Positions 27,260 to 35,971 of a DNA stretch of 64,000 nt are shown here, piece after piece. Source of the DNA: Hymenobacter profundi (GTDB taxonomy: Bacteria; Bacteroidota; Bacteroidia; Cytophagales; Hymenobacteraceae); contig NZ_JAHWGL010000002.1 in NCBI RefSeq assembly GCF_019334315.1, positions 56,556-120,555 on the forward strand. The letters run 5' to 3'. The translations under genes were made by a program, and so were the position numbers. Under the pieces are notes generated by a model, which searched no databases, was not told the origin of the DNA, and was given only the letters and a program-made list of their open reading frames with translations. Numbering within the stretch: the stretch's first letter is position 1; each line of letters opens with the position of its first letter.

Positions 27260-27438
27260 CATCTGAAGATTTGAGTAGCTGCGCCAAGCCAGTCGCTCAG
27301 GCCACGACAATAGGGCTTTTGTTACAAGAGCTAGAAAATCGCGTCGTGGTCGTGCTAAGACGCATTAATTCAGCCGCAAAGCCTTGCTCGGCACTATGCC
27401 CAACTTGTTCTATCCAGCCTTACCGACCTGGAAAAGGA

Positions 27439-28254
27439 TTAAAGCATTTTCTTTCTCTGGTTACTAAAAGAAGGCTTAACGGGGGGGTGGGGTACCTGTC
27501 CGGTCATTGACTCCGCAAATACTTCCCGCAGCTGTGCTCCTTTGAAGCCCACTTCTTGCCCCTTCACCCCTATTCCGTTTACCTCAAAGCTTACCCCGCG
27601 TAAGGTGCCGCCTTTGTCGTGGGCGTAGCGCACGCCTATTTGCTGCTTGTGCAGCTGAGTTGCGAGCCACTCCTCCCCTCCCCTATCGGACCGACTCAGG
27701 GCGTCCTGTAACGCCTGCCCTATTTGGTCTCGCGCAGCTTCTTTCATTGGGTCGAGGTCCTTGATGCTGCGGCGGCGCTCGGGAATGGGCTGCATCCCCA
27801 ACTCCTGGCTTATCTGCTTGGTGATGGCCGGCTGCCGGTAGAAGTTATTGTCTGTTCGCAAGGCCGGGCCGCCGTCAATCGGCACCCGGTTGATGTAGAT
27901 GTGCACGTGGGCGTGCTTCTTGTCGCGGTGCTCATATACCACCACCTGGTGGCGGGCGATGGGCGCGCCAATCAGCTCGCAGTAGCGCTGGGCTGCCGCG
28001 ACCTTTTGCGCCTGGCTGACCTCCTCCCCTTCCTTCCACGAAAGCACCGTGTGCCACACCGGCTTCTGCACTTTCCGACTGCGGCTGGCCATGCCCTTCA
28101 TCTCCTGGGCCATCTCCATCGGGCTGCCCGGGATGACATTAGATACGACCAAAAGCGGGGCCTCACCCGGCTCTTTTCCTTTGCCTCGGCGCTGCCCGGC
28201 CCCGTAGGTTAGGGCGCCTTCAAAGTCGCTGCCCGTGGTGGTCTTGGCTATCAT
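27439..28254 (-). CDS. Relaxase/mobilisation nuclease
   Basis: The 271-residue protein has the MobA/VirD2-type relaxase core: a hydrophobic start (MIAKTTTGSDFEGALTYG), HTVLSWKEGEEVS, and the HxH metal motif in KHAHVHIYINRV (about 133-144). It should nick oriT and pilot the strand into the recipient. It is shorter than many relaxases and lacks an extended C-terminal domain. Its ATG overlaps the end of mobC (28251-28254), so the two are coupled. Confidence 0.88.
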   Translation of the reverse strand: MIAKTTTGSDFEGALTYGAGQRRGKGKEPGEAPLLVVSNVIPGSPMEMAQEMKGMASRSRKVQKPVWHTVLSWKEGEEVSQAQKVAAAQRYCELIGAPIARHQVVVYEHRDKKHAHVHIYINRVPIDGGPALRTDNNFYRQPAITKQISQELGMQPIPERRRSIKDLDPMKEAARDQIGQALQDALSRSDRGGEEWLATQLHKQQIGVRYAHDKGGTLRGVSFEVNGIGVKGQEVGFKGAQLREVFAESMTGQVPHPPVKPSFSNQRKKML

Positions 28255-28571
28255 ACCAGATACCCGCGGATGATGGAAAGCGCCTGCACAAGTTGCGCCT
28301 CGTGGCCGCTAAATGCTTTACCCGACTGGGCCAACCGGGCAATCTGATTTAGGTTGGTACCGATGCCCACCAGTTGCCGACGCAGCTCAGCCGGCAGCAC
28401 TTCTTTGACTTCGGTGCACATGCCAAGCACCCGCAAGTAGTCGGAAACCTTCTTGAACCCGGCGGCCTTGGCCTTCGCCTCAATGGCTTTCTTCTCGTCC
28501 GCAGTCACGCGAAAATGAATCTGTTGGTCGCGGTTTGGCTCAGCGGCTTCCGGCTTGGCTTCGTCAGTCAT
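28251..28571 (-). CDS. MobC-like relaxosome accessory protein
   Basis: The 106-residue protein has an acidic tail, a ribbon-helix-helix-like start (QIHFRVTADEKKAIEAKAKAAG) and the MobC-type end (LVGIGTNLNQIARLAQSGK). Such proteins bind oriT and help the relaxase melt it. It is the first gene of the mobC-relaxase pair, directly beside the cruciform at 28644-28730. Confidence 0.88.
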   Translation of the reverse strand: MTDEAKPEAAEPNRDQQIHFRVTADEKKAIEAKAKAAGFKKVSDYLRVLGMCTEVKEVLPAELRRQLVGIGTNLNQIARLAQSGKAFSGHEAQLVQALSIIRGYLV

Positions 28572-28643
28572 ATTCCCTCTGGTTGATTTTGGGGCTAACC
28601 TACGGCTAAATTCATTTTAAGGCTATTTACAGCCGTCTGCTTT

Positions 28644-28730
28644 AGCAAGCCAAGCCCGGTAAGCCTGCGAACCGGGCGGTGTCATTGTCGGACGCAAACG
28701 CAGTTTGTGTACACAATGACATGGCTTGCT
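28644..28730. other. Candidate oriT: nested inverted repeats
   Basis: Outer perfect 9-bp arms AGCAAGCCA (28644-28652) and TGGCTTGCT (28722-28730) enclose inner perfect 9-bp arms TGTCATTGT (28680-28688) and ACAATGACA (28713-28721). On the right the arms are contiguous (18 bp). On the left a 27-nt insert with its own hairpin (GCCCGGT/ACCGGGC) separates them. The apex holds ACGCAAAC-GCA-GTTTGTGT. The structure lies 73 bp upstream of mobC, where oriT is expected. The nick site was not identified. Confidence 0.6.
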
Positions 28731-28802
28731 GGTCGTTGAACGAGCCGGTTGAACGAGGGCGTTGGACGGGGCTAGGGCTAGTCTAGGAATTTACCAACTT
28801 GT

Positions 28803-29204
28803 GCAACTATACAACTTTGCAACAAAGCAACAATGACACTAGATAAAGGCTATTCTAAGCTATACATAATCAATGCGTAAGCGAAGGTGCCCTTGCTTTA
28901 TTTCTTGCCACAATGCAACATTACAACTTTGCCACATTACCACAAGTTCCACACAATGGAGCTTAAAGGAAACGCAAGCACATCTTGCCACAAAGCAACT
29001 TTGCAACTTTGAACCAAGGCAACACCATTAGAAGGCATCGCGATTAATTATTGCCACTGTGTTGCTTTGCAACATTGCCACGATGTACCTTCGCCACATT
29101 GTCACACAGCAATGATGCCACTTTGTTGTTTTGCAACTTTGCAACTAACGCTTAGCACACCTTTGCAACTTTGTGGTATTGCAACAACGCAACGCTGCCA
29201 CACA
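28803..29204. repeat. Array of degenerate 8-bp units with fixed phase
   Basis: The region is built from contiguous octamers with consensus GC(A/C)AC(A/T)(A/T)T. Clear runs start at 28803, 28907 and 28987, all at the same value modulo 8. Another series from 29053 to 29204 is shifted by 2 bp but then stays in phase for about 150 bp (GCCACTGT, GTTGCTTT, GCAACATT, GCCACGAT...). Some units are inverted (GTTGCTTT, GTTGTTTT). Even the degenerate gaps (28843-28906, 28955-28986) are multiples of 8. It is AT-richer than its flanks and has no gene. It lies between mobC and parA, so a centromere (parS-like), oriV or operator array is likely. Confidence 0.85.
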
Positions 29205-29233
29205 TAGCTCCTTTACTACTCCTGCACGGCCTT

Positions 29234-30031
29234 ATGACACAACCTCACGTAATCGCGTTCGCTACCCAAAAGGGAGGAGCGGGGAAGTCCACGATTGGCA
29301 CCCACATGGCATCCGCCCTGTGCTACTACTATGGCTACAAAGTGGCCATGGTGGACTGTGACTACCCGCAGAACTCCCTGCACGCCTACCGGCTGGAAGA
29401 GCAGCAGCGCCTGCAGTCCGAGTCGGCCTTCCAGGCCCGGCTCATCAAGCAGGGGGTTCCGCCTTACCCGGTTATCATCTCCAGCGTGGAAAAAGCCGTC
29501 GCCTCCATTGAAGGGATGCTGGACCAGGGATACGACTTTATTCTGGTGGATACCCCCGGCACGGTCAACGTGATGGGCTTGCCGGAGCTGCTGCGGCTGG
29601 TCGACTACATCTTCCTGCCCATCGAGCCGGATAAGGGCTCGATTGCCTCTACCATGTCCTACATGGCCATTCTGGGCCAGTTCGTGCAGTCCCGCGATGC
29701 GGACTCCAACCTGCAGGGATATTACGCCTTCTGGAACAAGTTCGTGAAAGCGGAGAAGAAAGCCATTTACGAGAAGACCGAGGCGCTTTTCAAGGAAAAA
29801 GAAATGCCGCTGCTCAGGAGCCGCGTGGAACTGCTGATGACCTACAAGGAAAACCGCTCGACCATGTTTCCCCTGCCCGAGCGCGACCTCAACCGTCTGG
29901 GCCTGGGCCAGCTCATCATGGAAATCCTGACCCTGGTAGTAGGGGAGGGGGCCGTGACGCCCTCGGGGAAAACCATTGCCTACACCCCGCCGCCGGTAGA
30001 GCCCACGCCCGCGGCCGTGGAGGCCGAGTAA
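29234..30031 (+). CDS. ParA-family ATPase (TraA-like)
   Basis: The 265-residue ParA/MinD-type P-loop protein has deviant Walker A KGGAGKST (13-20), DCDYPQNSL (switch) and ILVDTPGTVNVMG (Walker B region). Bacteroidetes conjugative elements carry such a gene (TraA) at the head of the tra region, usually followed by a DUF3408 gene as here. I chose ATG 29234 because upstream codons belong to the 8-bp repeats. It may position the element's DNA or the transfer complex. Confidence 0.9.
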   Translation: MTQPHVIAFATQKGGAGKSTIGTHMASALCYYYGYKVAMVDCDYPQNSLHAYRLEEQQRLQSESAFQARLIKQGVPPYPVIISSVEKAVASIEGMLDQGYDFILVDTPGTVNVMGLPELLRLVDYIFLPIEPDKGSIASTMSYMAILGQFVQSRDADSNLQGYYAFWNKFVKAEKKAIYEKTEALFKEKEMPLLRSRVELLMTYKENRSTMFPLPERDLNRLGLGQLIMEILTLVVGEGAVTPSGKTIAYTPPPVEPTPAAVEAE

Positions 30032-30081
30032 GGGCTTCCGGTTTTTCGCATTTCATCCCCACGCCTTAACGCTTGTCCATC

Positions 30082-30753
30082 ATGGCAAAAGCCACCACCA
30101 AAAAGCCCAAGCTCACCCCGGAAGAACAGATGGCCGAACTGGCCCGCCTGACGGGCTCCGTTGCTTCCATTAGCCACATGGGGCCCAGCCAGCCCTTTGC
30201 TATTCCGGCTCCCGAACCAGCCGTGGCGCCAGCCCCGGCTCCCGCAACAGCACCGTCCGTGGCGGCTCCGGCCCCGGTTGAGCCAGCCGTTGCCGCCTTG
30301 CCTACCACCGCACCCGTAGTGGAGGCACCCACGCCGGTGCTGACGCCCGCACCAGCAGAGGCTAAGGCAGAACCAAAGGGAGAAAAGGGGCCCAAGGCCC
30401 GGGTAGCCCCGGCCCAGGTAGCACAGCCGGCCGCCGCAGTAGGGGAGGAGGCGGCAAGCGCACCGGACGAGGACCAGGGAGTTGAACCCACGCCGGGACC
30501 GGCGACGGGCAACACCCCGCAGTTCTCATTTGACGGCCTTTACGCTCCCTCGGAAGAAAAGAAAACCTTTCAGGTACGCATTACGGCAACCCATCAGCAG
30601 CTTTTCCAGCAAATGGGTTTGCTGCTGGGCGGGGGCGCTTCCTCGGCGGACGTCATTCACAACATTCTGAATCAGTTTGTGGATCAGCACGAGCAGCAAA
30701 TCCAGAAAGCGCTGCAGCGGCAGCTGCGGCAGATGATGAACCCTAAAAAGTAA
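30082..30753 (+). CDS. DUF3408-like partner of ParA
   Basis: The 223-residue protein has a short basic start (AKATTKKPKLTPEEQMAEL) and a long Ala/Pro/Val-rich linker (about 40-150). Its C-terminal domain (about 160-223) is TFQVRITATHQQLFQQMG...SADVIHNILNQFVDQH, compatible with a ribbon-helix-helix fold. DUF3408 genes follow parA in this element class. I infer that its C-terminal domain may bind the 8-bp array, like small RHH partners of plasmid ParA proteins. A TTG at 30073 is an alternative start. Confidence 0.7.
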   Translation: MAKATTKKPKLTPEEQMAELARLTGSVASISHMGPSQPFAIPAPEPAVAPAPAPATAPSVAAPAPVEPAVAALPTTAPVVEAPTPVLTPAPAEAKAEPKGEKGPKARVAPAQVAQPAAAVGEEAASAPDEDQGVEPTPGPATGNTPQFSFDGLYAPSEEKKTFQVRITATHQQLFQQMGLLLGGGASSADVIHNILNQFVDQHEQQIQKALQRQLRQMMNPKK

Positions 30754-30872
30754 GTAAACCCGCCGCTCCTCCTACCAGCCGCTATCCTCTCTGCTCAAGC
30801 GCTCAACCATTAGGCCTGGCCCCGGAGGCAGGGTAGGGGAGGGGCCCGTACATCTACCGCTCATGGGCTACC

Positions 30873-32756
30873 ATGCAATTCCCTTTCTTTCCACTGCAGC
30901 CTTCCCGCATGAGTTGCAGTAAGCTGCTGGTAGTAATGGGGCTGGCTCTGGCCAGTGCATTTCCCGGCGCAGCCGGCTCTCTGGATGCTCCAATCCCGGC
31001 GCCAGTCACGGCCATCGATTCGCTGCGCGGGCTACTGGAGCAACGGGGCCTACCTGACTCGACGCGCTTCCGGCTGCTGGGGGCGCTGCGCGACAAGCTG
31101 TTTGCCCAAGCTGATCCGGATGCCCGGAAAGTCGGCGAGCAGGCTGTGTCACTGGCCACCCTCCGTCGCGACTGGCCGAGGGCTTCGGAGGCACTGTATC
31201 AACTCATTGTGAACTGTGAGCGGGAAAGCGATTACGTTGGTGCTACGGCCTACTGCCAGCAGGGTCTGGACCTGACCAAGACTCATAAGCTGCCAGACCA
31301 ATGGCGTTTCACGCAGTGTCTGGGACTGCTGGCTGTGGATACCAAGGAGGCGGCCAAGGGGTTGCAGTGGATGCGGCTGGCGTACCAGCAGCAAGCTGGG
31401 GCCACCAAGGTTACTCCTGGACAGCGGGGTAGTCTGTTGCTAAACCTAGCGACCACCTTCATGGTCCTGGAGCAGTACGACTCAGTGCTCCACTACGCGG
31501 CGCGGGCCCTGCCCCCGATGCAGCAGGCCAACGATGCTCGGGGCATAGGGAGCGTATACCAGTTTAAAGGGGAGGTGTACGCCTTGCTGCAGCCTCACAC
31601 ACCAGCCCGGCTGGATTCGGCAGTAACGAATATGCGACGGGCCCTGCCGATCCTACGGCAGCATCGCTTTCCATCTCACGCGACGGCCTCGGCCCTAGCG
31701 CTGGCCCGCACTTACCGACTGATGGGCCGCACCGGCGAGTCACAGAAGGCGGCGGAGCTGGCTCTGCGGATGGCCAGGGAGACGCCGATGCCCGAGTACG
31801 AGGCGGAGGCCTTGGCTTGCTTGGCCTGGGCGGAAGCTGACCAGGGCAAAGTGGCGCGCTCAACTGAGTATGACACCCGGTCACAGGAACTACGGGATTC
31901 GCTCTTCAGCCACGATAAAGCCCAGGCCCTAGCCCGGCTGCAGGTGGGCTATGACGTAAAGCTATTGCAGCAAAAGAATCGGGCAGCCGAGTTCGAGCAG
32001 CGTTCCCAGCGGGCCCGGCTGCAATCCCTGCTGTTGTTGCTGGGCGGGCTCCTGGCCACGCTAGGGGTGGGTGGCTGGCTGTACTGGCGACTGCGGCGGC
32101 AGAAAGCCCTGCTGGCCGTGGCCAACGAGGCCAACCGCCAATCGGCGGCCGAAAAGGAAGTGCTCTTGCAGGAGATCCACCACCGGGTTAAAAACAACCT
32201 GCAGCTGGTCAGCAGCCTGCTGGCCTGGCAGAGCAGCGTGCTGCCCGACCCGGCGCTGACGGCCGCCCTGGCTGGCAGCCAGTCAAGAATTCAGAGCATG
32301 GCCCTCGTGCACGAATTCCTGTACCGGGCCGATAACCTGGCCCAGGTGCGCATGGACGATTACCTCGCGCAGTTGCTTGATTCGCTGCATACTTCCCTCA
32401 ACTCGCCCGAGCGGCCCGTGCAGCTCAGCACCGACCTGCAGCCCCTGATACTAGAGGCTCGGGAGGCCACTTCCTTTGGGCTATTGGTGAACGAATTGGT
32501 CAGCAATGCGTACAAGCACGCTTTTCGAGGTCCCGGGCCGGGCCACCTGCACGTTTCTCTTTCCTCCGGTCCCACCGGCTTTCAGCTGCGCGTCATCGAC
32601 AACGGCGTCGGCATGGCGGCCGAAGGGGGAGGGGAAGCCGCTTCCCGATCGCTCGGGCTGCAGCTCGTGCGCCGGCTCGCGAAGCAGTTGAAAGCAACTG
32701 TGACAGCCTCACCATCCGAACCCACCGGCACCCGCATGGAGGTCACCCGCAGCTAA
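30873..32756 (+). CDS. TPR sensor histidine kinase (HisKA_2 type)
   Basis: The 627-residue protein has a signal/anchor (start could also be ATG 30909, MSCSKLLVVMGLALASAFPG) and TPR-like repeats (about 60-360). One TM segment lies at about 390-408, then HisKA_2 with phospho-acceptor region EIHHRVKNNLQLVSSLLAWQ (His about 435), then an HATPase domain (LLVNELVSNAYKHAF, DNGVGM, LGLQLVRRLAKQL). It should phosphorylate the LytTR regulator encoded 32 bp downstream. Periplasmic TPR sensors with this kinase type are common in Bacteroidota. Confidence 0.88.
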   Translation: MQFPFFPLQPSRMSCSKLLVVMGLALASAFPGAAGSLDAPIPAPVTAIDSLRGLLEQRGLPDSTRFRLLGALRDKLFAQADPDARKVGEQAVSLATLRRDWPRASEALYQLIVNCERESDYVGATAYCQQGLDLTKTHKLPDQWRFTQCLGLLAVDTKEAAKGLQWMRLAYQQQAGATKVTPGQRGSLLLNLATTFMVLEQYDSVLHYAARALPPMQQANDARGIGSVYQFKGEVYALLQPHTPARLDSAVTNMRRALPILRQHRFPSHATASALALARTYRLMGRTGESQKAAELALRMARETPMPEYEAEALACLAWAEADQGKVARSTEYDTRSQELRDSLFSHDKAQALARLQVGYDVKLLQQKNRAAEFEQRSQRARLQSLLLLLGGLLATLGVGGWLYWRLRRQKALLAVANEANRQSAAEKEVLLQEIHHRVKNNLQLVSSLLAWQSSVLPDPALTAALAGSQSRIQSMALVHEFLYRADNLAQVRMDDYLAQLLDSLHTSLNSPERPVQLSTDLQPLILEAREATSFGLLVNELVSNAYKHAFRGPGPGHLHVSLSSGPTGFQLRVIDNGVGMAAEGGGEAASRSLGLQLVRRLAKQLKATVTASPSEPTGTRMEVTRS

Positions 32757-32788
32757 GCCGGGGCCGGCCGGGAGCCCAACGCTACCCT

Positions 32789-33553
32789 ATGGCTACTATA
32801 CTCATTGTTGAAGACGAATTACTGATTGCGGACGAAATACAGCGGGCCCTGGTCCGCTTGGGTCACACGCCGCTCGAACCCGTCGACAGCAGTGACGAAG
32901 CCCTGCAGGTACTGGCCCAGCAGCCTGTGGAGCTGGTGCTGATGGACATCAACATCGCCGGCGACTGCGACGGCATTGCCGCGGCTCTGCTCGTGCGCCG
33001 GCAGTTTGCCGTGCCCGTGGTGTTTCTCACTGCCCGCTCCGACTCGGCTACTCTTAACCGCGCCAAGCTGGCCCAGCCCTACGGCTACCTGGTCAAGCCC
33101 TTCACGGATGACTCCCTGCGGGCCCAGATTGAGCTGGCCCTCTACAATGCCTACCAGGCCGGGCCCACCGGCCCCGTACTGGACCTGGCCTCAGCTGGCG
33201 GTGATGAGGTATTGGGCGCTGCCGAGCGCTGCCCGAAGTTCAAAGAGTACCTGTTCGTGCGCAAAGGCTCGGGCCACGTGAAAGTGCTGCTGCGCGACAT
33301 CCTCTACTTCGAGGCCCTGCAGAACTACGTGCGCCTGCACACGGTCAAAGAGAACTTCGTGTTCGACTCCACCCTCAAGGAGCTGGAGCAGAAGCTGCCC
33401 GACCAGTTTTTCAAAACCCACCGCTCCCACATCGTCAACCTCGACCACGTGCAGGCCTACGAGGAAAGTAGCGTGCTGCTGGGCAAGGATTATATCCCGG
33501 TGAGCCGCTCCTGCAAAGAAGAGTTAAAAAGCCGCATCCACTTGGTAGGATGA
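32789..33553 (+). CDS. LytTR-family response regulator
   Basis: The 254-residue protein has a receiver domain (ILIVEDELLIADE, phospho-acceptor Asp in LVLMDINIAG, Lys in GYLVKPF) and a LytTR DNA-binding domain (about 145-250; DILYFEALQNYVRLHT, KTHRSHIVNLDHV). It forms a two-component pair with the preceding kinase. Its targets are not evident; no paired direct repeats were recognised nearby. Confidence 0.92.
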   Translation: MATILIVEDELLIADEIQRALVRLGHTPLEPVDSSDEALQVLAQQPVELVLMDINIAGDCDGIAAALLVRRQFAVPVVFLTARSDSATLNRAKLAQPYGYLVKPFTDDSLRAQIELALYNAYQAGPTGPVLDLASAGGDEVLGAAERCPKFKEYLFVRKGSGHVKVLLRDILYFEALQNYVRLHTVKENFVFDSTLKELEQKLPDQFFKTHRSHIVNLDHVQAYEESSVLLGKDYIPVSRSCKEELKSRIHLVG

Positions 33554-33622
33554 CACCGGATAGGGTGCTCAATTAGCAGCCTCCATATCGAACGCATATA
33601 GGCCAGATAAAAAGAATGCTTC

Positions 33623-34684
33623 CTACGCCATAGCTTGGTGCAGCTCCGCGGCCAGCGTGCGGACCAACTCTGCCGCTGGTAGTGCCCGCGCCCGGCCCAC
33701 GCCCGTACCAGCCCATTGCACAGCAAAGCCCGACTCCCCTGCTTGCTGGGCCGCGGCGACCAAGGCCTTGCCGGCCTGATAGGCCCTCGAGTAGGCCGCC
33801 ACAGGGGGGCGACCCGGCTGGTCAACGTCTTCCATGAAACGATTGACCAGGCCCCGCGCCGGCCGGCCGGAGATGACGTCAGTCAAGGCGGTTGGCAAGG
33901 GCGGCTGGTGCAACAGCGCCGCCCGGTAGGCAGCGGAAGCGGCTGATTCGGGACAGGCCACGAACGCCGTGCCGAACTGTCCGGCAACTGCCCCGGCGCG
34001 CAGAGCAGCTGCTAGATCGGCGCCGTCCATGAGCCCCCCGGCTGCGATGACCGGCAGGCGAGAGTGCGGCACGATTTGACGGGTCAGGTCTAGCGTCGTG
34101 ATGTTGGGCTCGAAGGTTGGATCAAAGGTGCCCCGGTGCCCACCCGCTTCCACGCCCTGCGCCACGAGCATATCTACCCCGGCCGCTTCCGCTGCCTGCG
34201 CCTCGGCCGGAGAGGTAACACAAGCCAACAGCAAGGCACCTGTTTGCCGCAGGGCGGCCAGCTGCGCCGGTGTGGGCAGGCCAAAGTGAAAGCTAATCAC
34301 TTGGGGCTGGGCCTGTACGAGCACAGCCAGCAGCGCGTCATCCGTTCGAAAGCTGGGGTAGACCTCCTGCAACTGTGCAGGGGGCATGGTGTGCAGGGCA
34401 GCAAAGTAGGGCTGTAAGTAAGCCAACCATTGCGCGTCGTGCTCTAGGTCGGCAGGACTGGGCTGGTGACAGAACACGTTGACATTTATAGGCCGCGACG
34501 TAGCCGCGGCCAGCGCCGCAAGTTGTTGGGCGAGGGCTTCAGGTTGATTCAGGGCAGCGGCGGCCAGCGAGCCCAAGGCTCCAGCCTCCGACACGGCCAC
34601 GGCCAGCGCCGGGGTAGAAACACCCGCCATCGGCGCTTGAATGATGGGGTATAAAAGACCTAAACGCTCGCAGAAAGGATTCAT
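33623..34684 (-). CDS. Nitronate monooxygenase-family flavoenzyme
   Basis: The 353-residue protein has IIQAPMAGVSTPALAVAVSEAG at the start. VAQGVEAGGHRGTF supplies the central conserved block with its Gly/His motif, and PVIAAGGLMDGADLAAALRAGA the phosphate-binding part. It is an FMN barrel that would oxidise nitronates such as propionate 3-nitronate. It converges with the LytTR gene, 69 bp away, and is probably cargo. Confidence 0.9.
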   Translation of the reverse strand: MNPFCERLGLLYPIIQAPMAGVSTPALAVAVSEAGALGSLAAAALNQPEALAQQLAALAAATSRPINVNVFCHQPSPADLEHDAQWLAYLQPYFAALHTMPPAQLQEVYPSFRTDDALLAVLVQAQPQVISFHFGLPTPAQLAALRQTGALLLACVTSPAEAQAAEAAGVDMLVAQGVEAGGHRGTFDPTFEPNITTLDLTRQIVPHSRLPVIAAGGLMDGADLAAALRAGAVAGQFGTAFVACPESAASAAYRAALLHQPPLPTALTDVISGRPARGLVNRFMEDVDQPGRPPVAAYSRAYQAGKALVAAAQQAGESGFAVQWAGTGVGRARALPAAELVRTLAAELHQAMA

Positions 34685-34771
34685 CGCGGTTGGGGCTAGG
34701 ATAATTCGGGACGAAAAGAAACTGAATAGCTTGACACTGCCTACCCTTTACGCAAGTGGGTCACAATTGGC

Positions 34772-34868
34772 AGCGCGGCAGTTGGCGTGAGAATAGCGAC
34801 CTAATTGGGTAACAAGAAACCAACTCACCATTGATGCACCTACTTTTTAGGTGGGTAACTGCCGCGCT
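34772..34868. repeat. Interrupted palindrome, 12-bp arms
   Basis: AGCGCGGCAGTT (34772-34783) and AACTGCCGCGCT (34857-34868) are perfect inverted copies 73 bp apart, in the gap between the nitronate monooxygenase gene and the tra promoter. They may be paired operators (looping) or the ends of a tiny inserted element. The rest of 34685-34969 has no supported gene. Confidence 0.55.
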
Positions 34869-34969
34869 TGACTCCGGCACTGGTGCCATATTTCACTTCG
34901 AAGCGTCAGCGTAGAGCTGGGGGTCAACAAGGCGCCGTTCGTGTGTGACTTCTGCACCTCACCATCCAT

Positions 34970-35032
34970 TTTCAACCGTTCGTCAACTTTCTACCAATCG
35001 GGTGTAGAGCCCCGATAGGTTTGCAGCGTCAA
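34970..35032 (+). promoter_or_regulatory. tra operon promoter block (copy A)
   Basis: The block matches the minus-strand one at 18189-18253 (TCGTCAACTTTCT, CCGATAGGTTTGCAGCGTC). It contains the -7 box TAGGTTTG at 35016-35023. Transcription would start near 35030, just before the first tra gene. A good -33 TTTG at the usual distance is absent, so an activator may be needed. Confidence 0.7.
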
Positions 35033-35096
35033 ACTCCGGTTTGGCATGTTCCCGCCCGGGTCAGCTGATCTGGGGGTGCCACGCTATTCCCAGTCG

Positions 35097-35918
35097 ATGC
35101 TCAGCGCTTACTCCTGGAGCCAGTTTGGCCTGTTTATCCTGGCCCTGGTCCTGCTCTACTACCTGGTAGTCGGATTGCTCTATTACCGGCAGGAGCTCAC
35201 CGACCTGCTCTCGTCCCGCCGAAAGCCTGGCAGCCGCGCCCTGGCTGCTGACGCAGCGGGCGTGGTAGCTCCGCCGGCGCTGGTGCGCCCAACCTCAGCC
35301 TTCGCCCCGGCGGCGGGGGAGGCCGCTACTGTCGATGCCGACACTGAAACAGAAAGTACGGAAGCCGGCGCGGCGGAAAACCTGCCCACGGCGTCTGAGC
35401 CGGTAGTAGGAGGGGAGTTGCCTGACTCCACTGCTGCCGCTACCGGCCAGGACGAGAGTGCCCATGAGGCAATGCCCTTTGAGGCTTCGCACGTTGCGCA
35501 GACCCAAGCCCAACTGCAGGACGAAGCCCGGACCGAAGAGGCTGACCAAGCCGATGAGCGACTAGCGGCGCTGGTCCGGCAGCAAATGCCTGCGCAGCAT
35601 GTGGAGGAAGAAATTCAGCCCATTGTCCCGGCCCTGGAGCCGGAGACCATTCCGGCTGACTCAGTAATGAGCGGCTACGAGCCGCTGGCCACGTTCGATG
35701 AGCCGGTGGCGTCGCTGCTGGACATTATTACTGCGGAGCCGGCTTCGCAGTTGGTCGCGGCCGATTCGGTCAGCGAATACATCGCCCTGCTGCAGGCCGG
35801 GCAGAATCCGCCTATGCCCGCGGCCCTGCAGGGCTCTTGCTTGGCCGAGCAGATGGCCCAGCACTTGGGCCACTTCAACGCGGAGCTAAATGCTCTGCTG
35901 GAAATGGACGAAGTATGA
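35097..35918 (+). CDS. Unknown single-pass membrane protein, first tra gene
   Basis: The 273-residue protein has one N-terminal TM segment (FGLFILALVLLYYLVVGLLYY, about 8-28). Then come a basic stretch and a long acidic Ala/Glu-rich region, ending in a small helical domain (MAQHLGHFNAELNALLEMDEV). No family recognised. ATG 35097 starts right before the TM segment; ATG 35046 would add 17 residues and is possible because it also follows the predicted transcription start. It occupies the place before TraE in the transfer operon. Confidence 0.65.
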   Translation: MLSAYSWSQFGLFILALVLLYYLVVGLLYYRQELTDLLSSRRKPGSRALAADAAGVVAPPALVRPTSAFAPAAGEAATVDADTETESTEAGAAENLPTASEPVVGGELPDSTAAATGQDESAHEAMPFEASHVAQTQAQLQDEARTEEADQADERLAALVRQQMPAQHVEEEIQPIVPALEPETIPADSVMSGYEPLATFDEPVASLLDIITAEPASQLVAADSVSEYIALLQAGQNPPMPAALQGSCLAEQMAQHLGHFNAELNALLEMDEV

Positions 35919-35971
35919 ATCAAGCCTGTCCTTTCACCCAATTCCCTTTCCTCTATTTTTTCCCTGTTGCG

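Noticed and set aside
28803..29204. CRISPR array
   Set aside because: Units are 8 bp and contiguous, without spacers, and no cas gene is present.
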